A stretch of DNA of 15,698 nt, taken from positions 1 through 15,698 of the forward strand of contig SCUH01000217.1 of assembly GCA_004298295.1 (NCBI GenBank). The letters run 5' to 3'. The stretch is from Betaproteobacteria bacterium (GTDB lineage Bacteria > Pseudomonadota > Gammaproteobacteria > Burkholderiales > SG8-39). This document shows, in pieces, positions 5,981 to 13,571 of this stretch. The notes below the pieces were generated by a model. It saw only the letters and a program-made list of their open reading frames with translations. It was not told where the DNA came from and searched no databases. Numbering within the stretch: the first letter of the stretch is position 1; each line of letters opens with the position of its first letter. The translations under genes were made by a program, and so were the position numbers.

Positions 5981-7729
5981 TTGCCGCGATGGCGCGTTTC
6001 TGAGACGGCAGCGCGTTGCGCCACAGTGGCGCGCGCTGCGCTGATCATCGCGCTCGGCGCCTGCGGCCAGGCCCCGGTCAAGCTGCCGGATTCCCACCTC
6101 CTGCTCGAAGCCGCCCGCAGCGAGGAGCCGATTCCGGAACCGGTGCAGCTCGCCCCGCTGCTGCCGCCACCGAAGCCCGCGCCGCGCCCCGAAACCTATA
6201 CCGTCGTGGTGCATAACGTCCGCGTTCAGGACCTGCTGTTCGCGCTGGCGCGCGATGCGCGATTCAACGTCGACATCCATCCCGGCGTCAACGGCAGCGT
6301 CACGCTCAACGCCATCGACCAGACGCTGCCGCAGCTGCTCGGCCGGATCGCAAGGCAGGTCGACATGCGCTACGAGATGGAGGGCGAAACGCTGACCGTG
6401 ATGCGCGATACGCCGTACCTGCGCATCTACCGCGTCGACTACGTCAACCTGTCGCGCGATGCGCGCAGCGTCGCCAACCTGGCGACCCAGGTGAGCGGCG
6501 TATCCGGCAGCGGCACGAGCGGCGGCAGCGCCGGAACGGCGCAGAACAATTCGACCGCGGTCGTCAGCACGCTGTCGGCGAACCGGTTCTGGGACACGCT
6601 GGTGGCCAACGTGAGGGACCTGCTGCGCGAGACCGACAAGACGGTGCCGCTCGGCGCGGCGCCCGCGCCAGCCGCGCCGGCCGTGCCGGGGGCGCAGCCC
6701 CAGGCGCCGCCCCCGGGCATCGAGTTCCGCGAAGCGGCCTCGGTGATCGCCAACGCGGAGGCCGGCGTGCTCAGCATCCGCGCCACTTCGCGCCAGCACG
6801 AAAGGGTGCAGGAATTTCTCGATCTGGTGCTCGCGAACGCCAAGCGCCAGGTGCTGATCGAAGCCACGATCGCGGAGGTTCAGCTCAACAACCAGTACCA
6901 GCGCGGCATCGACTGGTCGCGGCTGCGCACCGGCGGCGCGGGATTCCAGGTGCAGCAGTCTTCCGCCGCGACGCCTGCGGGGGTCAGCACGGGGGCCTTC
7001 GTGTTCGGCTACGCCACACGGGGACTCAATTTCACCTCCGCCATGCGGTTGCTCGAATCGTTCGGCGACGTGCGCGTGCTCTCCAGCCCGAAGATCAGCG
7101 TGCTCAACAATCAGACGGCGATCCTCAAGGTCGTGGACAACCTCGTCTATTTCACGGTTCAGGCCAGCACCACCACCGCGGCCAACAGCCCGGCGGTGAC
7201 CACTTTCACCACCACCGTGAATTCAGTGCCCGTCGGTTTCATCATGAGCGTGGTGCCGCAGATCAGCGATTCGGCCACGGTGCTGCTCAATCTGCGGCCG
7301 ACGATCTCGCGCAAGCTCGCCGATATTGCGGACCCCAACCCTTCGCTCGCGAATCCGTGCGGCGTCGGCGTGCAGAACTGCGCGACGCCGGCGATTTCCA
7401 GTCTCATCCCGGTGATCCAGACGCGCGAACTGGAATCGGTGCTGCGCGTGCAGAGTGGACAGATCGCAATGCTGGGCGGGCTGATGCAGGATGCAGTCTC
7501 CAGCGTCGAGGACACGGTTCCCGGACTGCGACAGGTCCCCGGCCTCGGCGCCTTGCTGGCGCAGCGCAAGGACGTGAATCAGAAGACCGAGCTGGTCATT
7601 TTTCTGCGGCCCACGGTGATTCGCGATGCGAGCGTCGAGGGCGATTACCGGCCGTTTCGCCAATGGCTGCCCGCAGCCGACTACCTTTCCAAGCCGAATC
7701 CGGTGCGCGCCGATTCGGCCGGGCGGTGA
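5981..7729 (+). CDS. mshL: MshL-type lipoprotein secretin (MSHA pilus / type II secretion-like)
   Basis: Outer-membrane secretin, 582 residues if translation starts at TTG 5981; GTG 5954 and GTG 6026 are alternatives. The open frame extends back to 5456 but that part overlaps the hydrolase gene. A lipoprotein signal ends in LGAC (Cys28), then comes a Pro-rich linker (50-70). An STN/N0-like domain follows (about 72-142: NVRVQDLLFALARDARFNVDIHPG), with the MshL-specific TPYLRIYRVDYVNLSRD (144-160). A Ser/Gly-rich stretch (171-193) and a Pro/Ala linker (226-246) flank an N-domain segment. The secretin core runs about 285-547 and contains the signature VPGLRQVPGLGALL and ELVIFLRPTVI. Two cysteines (460, 467) sit close together in a core loop. 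It would form the outer-membrane gate through which a pilus or substrate passes. It is the first of four tightly spaced machine genes, one base ahead of the next ATG. Confidence 0.9.
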   Translation: MPRWRVSETAARCATVARAALIIALGACGQAPVKLPDSHLLLEAARSEEPIPEPVQLAPLLPPPKPAPRPETYTVVVHNVRVQDLLFALARDARFNVDIHPGVNGSVTLNAIDQTLPQLLGRIARQVDMRYEMEGETLTVMRDTPYLRIYRVDYVNLSRDARSVANLATQVSGVSGSGTSGGSAGTAQNNSTAVVSTLSANRFWDTLVANVRDLLRETDKTVPLGAAPAPAAPAVPGAQPQAPPPGIEFREAASVIANAEAGVLSIRATSRQHERVQEFLDLVLANAKRQVLIEATIAEVQLNNQYQRGIDWSRLRTGGAGFQVQQSSAATPAGVSTGAFVFGYATRGLNFTSAMRLLESFGDVRVLSSPKISVLNNQTAILKVVDNLVYFTVQASTTTAANSPAVTTFTTTVNSVPVGFIMSVVPQISDSATVLLNLRPTISRKLADIADPNPSLANPCGVGVQNCATPAISSLIPVIQTRELESVLRVQSGQIAMLGGLMQDAVSSVEDTVPGLRQVPGLGALLAQRKDVNQKTELVIFLRPTVIRDASVEGDYRPFRQWLPAADYLSKPNPVRADSAGR

Positions 7730-7730
7730 C

Positions 7731-8933
7731 ATGAGCGTAATGCTGGAAGCGCTGCGCAAGGCGGAGAAGCAGTCGCGGCGGGCAACCGCGGCCGCGGGCG
7801 CGACGATCGGAACGGATAAGGTGGACGCGCTGCGCGAGCCTCTGCAGCCCGAGGAAGCGGCGCACGCTGCTGGCGCAGCGACGGAACTTGCCCTGGAGCC
7901 GGCGCCTGAGCTCGCGCCCCATGCAGCGCTCGAGCCGGAGCACGGACGCGACGCAAACGCCCGCTCGGTCGCAGAACCCGTTGCGGCGAAGCGCGGCACG
8001 GCGCCACGATGGGTCGGCGAGGACGCTCGCCGGCCGTTCCGGCTCGTGCTCGGTTTGCTGGGCGCTGGCGCTGCCGGCGCCATCGCGTACTTCTGGATCC
8101 AGCTGCAGCCAGGACCCGCGGCGACCGGCGTCGTGCCGGCTCAACCCGTGCGCGCTCAGGCACTCCAGTCGGCGCCACCTCCGCCGGCAAGTCCCGCGAT
8201 CCCAGGCCTGCCGGACCTCGCATCGGTTCGAACCACGGAACCGGTCGCGGTCGCATCTCGCAGCTCGGCGGCGCCCACGCCGCCCGTGCGCGCCTCGGCT
8301 GCTGCAATCGCCGCGCCGCCGAAGGTGCAGGCGGCGCCGGCGCCGGAATGGGTGGAAATCGCCCATATCCCGATCCAGGTGCAGTCGGGATACCGCGCCT
8401 TGCAGGCCGGGGAGCTTGATGCCGCGCGCATTGCTTACGAGCAGGCGTTGCGCGAGGAGCCTGGCAATCGCGATGCCCTGCTCGGCATGGCGGCGCTCGA
8501 AATCCAGGCGCGGCGTTACGACCAGGCGGAGGCGCGCTATCGAACCCTGCTCCGATCGTCGTCGCGCGACCCCTATGCCCTCGCCGGGTTGCTGGCGCTG
8601 CGCGGCAGTGACGTGGATCCGGTGCAAGCCGAGAGCAGCCTCAAGAACCTGCTGGCGGCAAACCCGGACGCCGTCCCGCTGCACTTCGCGCTGGGCAACC
8701 AGTTCGCCCGGCAGGGGCGCTGGGCGGAAGCACAACTGGCGTATGTCCGGGCGCTCGCAGCGGACCCCGGCAATCCGGACGTCGCCTTCAACCTCGCGAT
8801 CAGTCTGGACCGGCTGCGCCAGTACGACGAGGCGGTGAAGCACTACGAGCGTGCACTCGAGCTGGCCGCGGGGCGTGCCGCCGGTTTTTCGCCGGAAATC
8901 GCGCGCTTGCGCCTGCAGCAAATGGCGCGCTGA
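7731..8933 (+). CDS. Membrane-anchored TPR protein, MshN/GspB-like
   Basis: A 400-residue protein; ATG 7731 follows the mshL stop by one base, so the pair is coupled. The N-terminus MSVMLEALRKAEKQSRR resembles the cytoplasmic head of GspB/ExeB-like proteins. Residues about 31-102 are low-complexity Ala/Glu/Pro. One transmembrane helix follows (about 103-122, FRLVLGLLGAGAAGAIAYFW), then a Pro/Ala-rich periplasmic linker (about 127-205). The C-terminal half is TPR-like: a first repeat at about 219-246 (GYRALQAGELDAARIAYEQAL), more at about 249-275 and 317-345, and the last at about 350-380 (AFNLAISLDRLRQYDEAVKHYERAL). The topology, cytoplasmic N-tail with periplasmic TPRs, and the place between secretin and ATPase match MshN, a pilus assembly factor. 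The frame upstream of 7731 overlaps mshL and is not used. Confidence 0.82.
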   Translation: MSVMLEALRKAEKQSRRATAAAGATIGTDKVDALREPLQPEEAAHAAGAATELALEPAPELAPHAALEPEHGRDANARSVAEPVAAKRGTAPRWVGEDARRPFRLVLGLLGAGAAGAIAYFWIQLQPGPAATGVVPAQPVRAQALQSAPPPPASPAIPGLPDLASVRTTEPVAVASRSSAAPTPPVRASAAAIAAPPKVQAAPAPEWVEIAHIPIQVQSGYRALQAGELDAARIAYEQALREEPGNRDALLGMAALEIQARRYDQAEARYRTLLRSSSRDPYALAGLLALRGSDVDPVQAESSLKNLLAANPDAVPLHFALGNQFARQGRWAEAQLAYVRALAADPGNPDVAFNLAISLDRLRQYDEAVKHYERALELAAGRAAGFSPEIARLRLQQMAR

Positions 8934-8951
8934 GCGGCTTCTTCAGAACTG

Positions 8952-10655
8952 ATGATGCCGGACCTGCGGCTCAAGCGACCCATCGGCGAGGTCCTGATCG
9001 ACCAGGGCCTCGTCAGTGGCGATCAGGTTCGCATCGCGCTGCTCGAGCAGATGAAATCGCGCCGGCCCGTGGGGCGGTTGATGGTGGAGCTCGGTTTCGT
9101 CGCCGAGCCCGTGTTGCGCGACGCACTCGCGGCAACGCTCGGCTTGCAGCCCGTCGATCTGGCGCAGGTGATCGTCGAGCCGGCGGCCCTGAAGCTGCTG
9201 CCGCACGAGCTGGCGCGGCGCTACCGCGTGTTCCCGCTGTCATACGACGCCGCGACTCGCAAGCTCATTGCCGCATTTGCCGACGCGCGCGACCTGGTCG
9301 CCTTCGACCGCCTGCGCGCCCATCTGGGCGCCGAGGTGCAGATCGAGCCGCGCCTGGCGGGCGATGACGAGATCGAACGGGCCATCGAGCACCATTACGG
9401 CCACGAGCTGTCGATCGACGGCATCTTGCGGGAGATCGAGACCGGCGAGATCGACCGGACTTCGACGGCCGCGGGCGAGGCGTACTCGCAGCCGGTCATT
9501 CGCCTCGTCGCGGCGCTGCTGGCGGACGCCGTCGAGCGCGGCGCCTCCGATCTGCACTTCGAGCCGGAGCAGAATTTCCTGCGCATCCGCTATCGCATCG
9601 ATGGCGTGCTGCGCCCGGTGCGCAGCCTGCACCCGAGCTTCTGGCCGGCCATGGCGGTGCGGCTGAAGGTGATGGCGGCGATGAACATCGCCGAAAGCCG
9701 CGCGCCCCAGGACGGCCGCATCTCGACGACCCTCTCGGGGCGGAGGGTGGATTTTCGCGTCGCCAGCCTGCCGACGACGCACGGCGAGAACTTCGTGCTG
9801 CGGGTTCTCGATCGGCAAAAGGGCGTGGTGGCGCTCGAGCAGCTCGGCCTGCAGGAAGTGCAGCTCGAATTGCTCCGGCGCATGATGGCGCGCCCGGAGG
9901 GAATCATCCTCATCACGGGTCCGACCGGCAGCGGCAAGACGACGACGCTTTACTCGATCCTCAGCCACCTCAACGCCGAGGGCGTCAACATCATGACGCT
10001 CGAAGACCCGGTCGAGTATCCGATGCCATCGATTCGCCAGACCTCGGTGAGCGAGGCCTCCAAGATCGATTTTGCCAGCGGCGTGCGCGCGATCATGCGG
10101 CAGGATCCCGACGTGATCCTGGTCGGAGAGATCCGCGACGAGGAAACCGCGGAGATGGCGTTTCGTGCCGCCATGACCGGCCATCAGGTCTACTCGACCC
10201 TGCACACGCATTCCGCAGCGGGTGCCATCCCTCGACTGCTCGACATCGGCATCGTTCCGGACATCCTGACCGGAAACATTATCGGCATCGTCGCGCAGCG
10301 TCTGGTGCGCCGGCTTTGCCCTTGCTGCCGCCAGCCGTACGGGCTGCAGGAGGCCGACTGCCGGCTGCTCGGCATCGCCCCGGACGAGCCCCGTCGCGGC
10401 TTTCGCGCCATGGGCTGCGAGCGCTGCGACTACCAGGGCTACCGGGGCCGCGCGGCGATCATGGAAATCCTGCACATCGACGAGACACTGGACGAAATGA
10501 TCGCGCGCCGCGCCACGGCGCGCGAGCTTGCCGCTGCGGCCCGGGTGAAGGGCTTTCGCAGCCTCGCGGACGACGGCGCCCGTCTGGTGTGCAGTGGCGT
10601 CACGAGCCTGGAAGAACTGGCTCGGGTCGTGGACCTGACGGCACGCATGGCCTAG
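8952..10655 (+). CDS. mshE: MshE/GspE-type assembly ATPase with MshEN domain
   Basis: A 567-residue cytoplasmic hexameric ATPase powering pilus assembly or secretion. Two ATGs lie in tandem (8952, 8955) and neither has a clear RBS; the gap to the TPR gene is 18 bp, so coupling is likely. The N-terminus holds the two half-repeats of an MshEN domain (RPIGEVLIDQG at 9-19 and RPVGRLMVELG at 38-48). The catalytic part has an Asp box ASDLHFEP (198-205), Walker A GPTGSGKT (323-330), Walker B region DVILVGEIRDEE (387-398) and His box TGHQVYSTLHTH (409-420). A zinc-type tetracysteine has CxxC at 456-459 and CxxC at 489-492. The MshEN fold binds cyclic di-GMP in Vibrio MshE, so control by c-di-GMP is expected from the family but not shown here. 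All catalytic residues are present. Confidence 0.93.
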   Translation: MMPDLRLKRPIGEVLIDQGLVSGDQVRIALLEQMKSRRPVGRLMVELGFVAEPVLRDALAATLGLQPVDLAQVIVEPAALKLLPHELARRYRVFPLSYDAATRKLIAAFADARDLVAFDRLRAHLGAEVQIEPRLAGDDEIERAIEHHYGHELSIDGILREIETGEIDRTSTAAGEAYSQPVIRLVAALLADAVERGASDLHFEPEQNFLRIRYRIDGVLRPVRSLHPSFWPAMAVRLKVMAAMNIAESRAPQDGRISTTLSGRRVDFRVASLPTTHGENFVLRVLDRQKGVVALEQLGLQEVQLELLRRMMARPEGIILITGPTGSGKTTTLYSILSHLNAEGVNIMTLEDPVEYPMPSIRQTSVSEASKIDFASGVRAIMRQDPDVILVGEIRDEETAEMAFRAAMTGHQVYSTLHTHSAAGAIPRLLDIGIVPDILTGNIIGIVAQRLVRRLCPCCRQPYGLQEADCRLLGIAPDEPRRGFRAMGCERCDYQGYRGRAAIMEILHIDETLDEMIARRATARELAAAARVKGFRSLADDGARLVCSGVTSLEELARVVDLTARMA

Positions 10656-10686
10656 GCGATAACGCCACCGTGCGTGCGCCCGAAAT

Positions 10687-10701
10687 GGAGGCGTGCCGAT
10701 G
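10687..10701 (+). promoter_or_regulatory. RBS deciding the mshG start
   Basis: GGAGG (10687-10691) lies 7 bases before ATG 10699. The in-frame GTG at 10693 would be only one base from it, too close to be used, so the protein starts MPLYSYKAID, the common GspF-family N-terminus. Confidence 0.7.
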
Positions 10702-11904
10702 CCGCTGTATTCCTACAAGGCGATCGACGCATCAGGCCGGGCGGCGCTCGGGTGTCTTGAAGCGCAGAACCTGCTCGATCTGGAGCATCGCCTGGCGCGG
10801 ATGGGGCTTGATCTGGTTACCGGCGCCCCCGGCGGATCGGCCGCAGGGGCGTCGCGCCGCCGCAAGGTCGGGCGCCGGGACCTGATCAATTTCTGTTTTC
10901 ACCTGGAGCAGCTGACGAAAGCCGGGATCCCGCTGATCGAGGGGCTCGCCGACTTGCGCGACAGCGTCGAAACCCAGCGCCTGCGTGAAGTGCTCGCCAG
11001 CCTGATCGAGTCGATCCAGGGCGGAAAGGATTTCTCGCAGTCGCTGGCTGCGCATCCGGACGTGTTCGGCGCAGTCTTCGTCAGCCTGGTGCGCTCGGGC
11101 GAGCATGCGGGCAGGCTGCCGGAAGTGCTGAGCAATCTCGCCGGGCAGCTGCGCTGGGAGGACGAACTCGCGGCGCAGACCCGCAAGCTGATGCTGTATC
11201 CGGCGTTCGTCGGCACCCTGGTGCTGGCGGTAACGCTGTTTCTCTTGATCTACCTCGTGCCGCAGATGGCCACTTTCATCCGCAACCTCGGCCAGGAGGT
11301 GCCGTTGCAGACCCGCATCCTGCTCCGGGCCTCCGAATTGTGCGTCGGCTATGGGTGGGTGGCGGCCGGTTTCGCCGTTGCGCTCGCGGGTGCAGCGCGC
11401 GCGCTGGTGCGCAGCGACGGTCGATTCGGCTACGCCCTGGACCGCTGCAAGATCTCGCTGCCGCTGATCGGTCCGATCCTGCGCAAGATCATCCTGGCGC
11501 GCTTCGCCTCCAGCTTTGCGCTAATGTACGCCTCGGGGATCATGGTGCTCGAGGCGATGCGTTACACCGAGGCGATCATGGGAAACAGGCCGCTGCAGGG
11601 TGCGCTGCGCGCCGCCGGTCAGCGTGTCGCCGAAGGCGCGGGTCTGGCGAGCGCCTTCGCGGACGCGGAATTGTTCCCGCCGCTCGTGGTCCGCATGTTG
11701 CGCATCGGCGAGCATACGGGCGCCCTCGACACGGCGCTGCGCAACGTGAGCTACTTCTACAACCGGGAAGTGCGCGAGGCCATCGACAGGCTGCAGTCGA
11801 TGATCGAGCCGGTGCTGACGGTGGCCCTCGGCGCGATCCTCGCCTGGGTCATGCTGGCAGTGCTCGGCCCGGTGTATAACACCATCTCGGTCGTGAAGCT
11901 GTAG
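10699..11904 (+). CDS. mshG: MshG/GspF-type inner-membrane platform protein
   Basis: A 401-residue GspF/PilC family protein that anchors the assembly ATPase at the inner membrane. The N-terminal MPLYSYKAIDASGR and a basic loop (RRRKVGRRDL, 53-62) precede the first T2SSF domain (about 65-190). That domain has the family motif FHLEQLTKAGIPLIEGL and ends in a hydrophobic helix (168-188, GTLVLAVTLFLLIYLVP). A second helix is at about 217-236. The second T2SSF repeat (about 265-390: ARFASSFALMYASGIMVLEAM, then MLRIGEHTGALDTAL) ends in the third helix (about 370-391). Length and three-helix pattern are normal. It sits 43 bp after mshE and is the last machine gene: the next frame is DUF484, not a pilin. 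Confidence 0.92.
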   Translation: MPLYSYKAIDASGRAALGCLEAQNLLDLEHRLARMGLDLVTGAPGGSAAGASRRRKVGRRDLINFCFHLEQLTKAGIPLIEGLADLRDSVETQRLREVLASLIESIQGGKDFSQSLAAHPDVFGAVFVSLVRSGEHAGRLPEVLSNLAGQLRWEDELAAQTRKLMLYPAFVGTLVLAVTLFLLIYLVPQMATFIRNLGQEVPLQTRILLRASELCVGYGWVAAGFAVALAGAARALVRSDGRFGYALDRCKISLPLIGPILRKIILARFASSFALMYASGIMVLEAMRYTEAIMGNRPLQGALRAAGQRVAEGAGLASAFADAELFPPLVVRMLRIGEHTGALDTALRNVSYFYNREVREAIDRLQSMIEPVLTVALGAILAWVMLAVLGPVYNTISVVKL

Positions 11905-11997
11905 CATCGGCAGCCTTGGGGCGTGCGTCCCGGAGCGGGTCGCGGGCGCCCGGCCCGAAAGGCGTTTGCAGACACTGAGCGGAGGACGCGAAGCGCA

Positions 11998-12642
11998 ATG
12001 AACGAAGAAGAAATCGCCCATTTCTTGAAGACGCAGCCGCAATTCTTCGACCGCCACCCGGAGCTGCTCGAGTCGATCCTCGTGCCGCATCCGCATAGCG
12101 GCCGGGCAATCCCGCTCGCCGAGCGCCAGATCCTCGGTCTGCGCGACAAGGTCAGGCTGATCGAGGGCCGGCTCAGCGAGCTGATCCGCTATGGCGAGGA
12201 CAACGACGCCATCAGCGAGAAAGTGCATCGCCTGTCGCTCGCGCTGCTGGCGGCGCGCGATTTTCCTGCCAGCGTGCAGACGCTGTACTTTCACTTGCGC
12301 GAAGACTTTGCCGTGCCGCACGTCGCGCTGCGGCTGTGGGGCAAGGCGCTTCCGGCCGGGACCCTGGAAGGCGCGGAAGTCGAGTCTGCCTTGCGCGATC
12401 GTGCCGAGAGCATGGCCGGACCGCAGTGCGGCGGCGCCGCAGCCAGTCCGTTTCTGGACTGGTTTGGCGGCGCCCAGGGACACGTGCGCTCGCTCGCCCT
12501 GGTGCCCCTCGGCCAGACACGCGCCTTCGGATTGCTTGCGCTGGGCAGCGAAGACCCGCAGCGTTTCTACGCGGAGATGGGGACGTTGTTCCTGCGGCGG
12601 ATCGGCGAGCTCGCGGCGGCGGCGCTCGGCGCGCGCCTCTGA
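11998..12642 (+). CDS. DUF484 family protein, GAF-like
   Basis: A 214-residue soluble protein. ATG 11998 is chosen because the N-terminus (MNEEEIAHFLKTQPQFFDRHPELLESILVPHP) is the DUF484 hallmark; GGAGGA at 11981-11986 precedes it at a rather long 11-base spacing. The extra residues from an upstream in-frame start at 11923 are low-complexity and not family-like. A helical region with coiled-coil character (about 40-75, SLAERQ-like through LRDKVRLIEGRLSELIRYG) leads into a GAF-like domain (about 80-205) that includes the conserved GPQCGG at 141-146. Family function is unknown. In many proteobacteria DUF484 is directly upstream of xerC, as here, often with dapF before it; here mshG takes that position. 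A hyphen of 11 bp separates it from xerC. Confidence 0.9.
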   Translation: MNEEEIAHFLKTQPQFFDRHPELLESILVPHPHSGRAIPLAERQILGLRDKVRLIEGRLSELIRYGEDNDAISEKVHRLSLALLAARDFPASVQTLYFHLREDFAVPHVALRLWGKALPAGTLEGAEVESALRDRAESMAGPQCGGAAASPFLDWFGGAQGHVRSLALVPLGQTRAFGLLALGSEDPQRFYAEMGTLFLRRIGELAAAALGARL

Positions 12643-12653
12643 AACGGGCCCCG

Positions 12654-13571
12654 GTGGCTGCTAAAGCCGCGGCGGTCCGCGGCGACCAAGCGCTGGTCGC
12701 GGATTATCTCGACACGCTCCGCCACCAGCGGCGGCTCGCCGCAGGAACCCTCGCCAGCTACCGGCACGCGCTTGAGCTGTTGCTGGCGCTCAGCGGCGGC
12801 GCGCGCCTGATGTCGCTCGAGCCGGCTCAGGTGAGACGGCATGTGGCGCAGTTGCATGCGCGCGGTTTGTCGGGGCGCACCCTGGCGAAGATCCTTTCGG
12901 CGTGGCGCGGGCTGTATCGCTGGCTGGCGCGCCACCGCGATCTGCGCGCCAACCCGGTACAGGGCGTGCGCGCCCCGCGGGTTTCGCGCCCGCTGCCGAG
13001 GGTGCTTTCGGTGGAGCAGGCGCAGCGGCTGCTTGACGCAGAACCCGGCGAGCGGGTCGCCCCCACGCGCGATCTGGCGATGTTCGAGCTGATGTATTCC
13101 TCGGGTCTGAGGCTGGCGGAACTGGTGTCGCTCAACGTCGACGATGGCCGCCTCGACCTGCGCGAAGCGCAGGTGACCGTCACTGGCAAGGGCGGCAGAA
13201 CCCGGAGCGTTCCGGTCGGCGCCAAGGCGCGCGCGGCGCTGCAGCGCTGGCTCGGCGCGCGCGCCGGGCTTGCGCGGCCGCAGGAACCGGCGTTATTCGT
13301 CGGTGCGCGCGGCCGCAGGATTTCGCCGTCGGTCGTCAACCTGAGGCTCAAGGCGCTGGCGCAGAGCCAGGGGCTGGATGCGTCGATCCATCCGCACATG
13401 CTGCGGCATTCGTTCGCGACCCACGTGCTGCAGTCGTCACAGGACCTGCGCGCCGTGCAGGAGATGCTGGGCCACTCCAGCATCTCGACCACGCAGGTGT
13501 ATACGCACCTCGATTTCCAGGCACTGGCGAAGGTGTACGACGCCGCGCATCCGCGGGCGCGGCGAAAGTGA
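12654..13571 (+). CDS. xerC: Tyrosine recombinase XerC
   Basis: A 305-residue recombinase that resolves chromosome dimers at dif together with XerD. GTG 12654 gives the usual length and an N-terminal SAM-like core-binding domain (about 12-95: VADYLDTLRHQRRLAAGTLASYRHAL). The open frame extends further upstream only as overlap with DUF484. The catalytic set is complete: Arg153 (SSGLRLAELVSL), Lys179 (TGKGGRTR), His248 and Arg251 (HMLRHSFATH), His274 (MLGHSSISTTQVYTH) and nucleophile Tyr283. Genomic position after DUF484 and the C-terminal YDAAHPRA ending favour XerC over XerD and over integrases of mobile elements; no integron or phage genes are nearby. Its stop overlaps the rlmI start by four bases. 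Confidence 0.95.
   Translation: MAAKAAAVRGDQALVADYLDTLRHQRRLAAGTLASYRHALELLLALSGGARLMSLEPAQVRRHVAQLHARGLSGRTLAKILSAWRGLYRWLARHRDLRANPVQGVRAPRVSRPLPRVLSVEQAQRLLDAEPGERVAPTRDLAMFELMYSSGLRLAELVSLNVDDGRLDLREAQVTVTGKGGRTRSVPVGAKARAALQRWLGARAGLARPQEPALFVGARGRRISPSVVNLRLKALAQSQGLDASIHPHMLRHSFATHVLQSSQDLRAVQEMLGHSSISTTQVYTHLDFQALAKVYDAAHPRARRK

Noticed and set aside
7596..8921. Minus-strand open frame of 441 codons antisense to the TPR gene
   Set aside because: Low-complexity Arg-rich product; the plus strand has a clear TPR protein with proper start and coupling.
11936..11957. GC-rich hairpin after mshG as an intrinsic terminator
   Set aside because: The stem is imperfect and no T-run follows; it could be chance in GC-rich DNA.
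12654..13571. Tyrosine recombinase as sign of an integrated element
   Set aside because: Family blocks, size and DUF484/rlmI neighbours fit chromosomal XerC; no att sites, repeats or phage genes are nearby.
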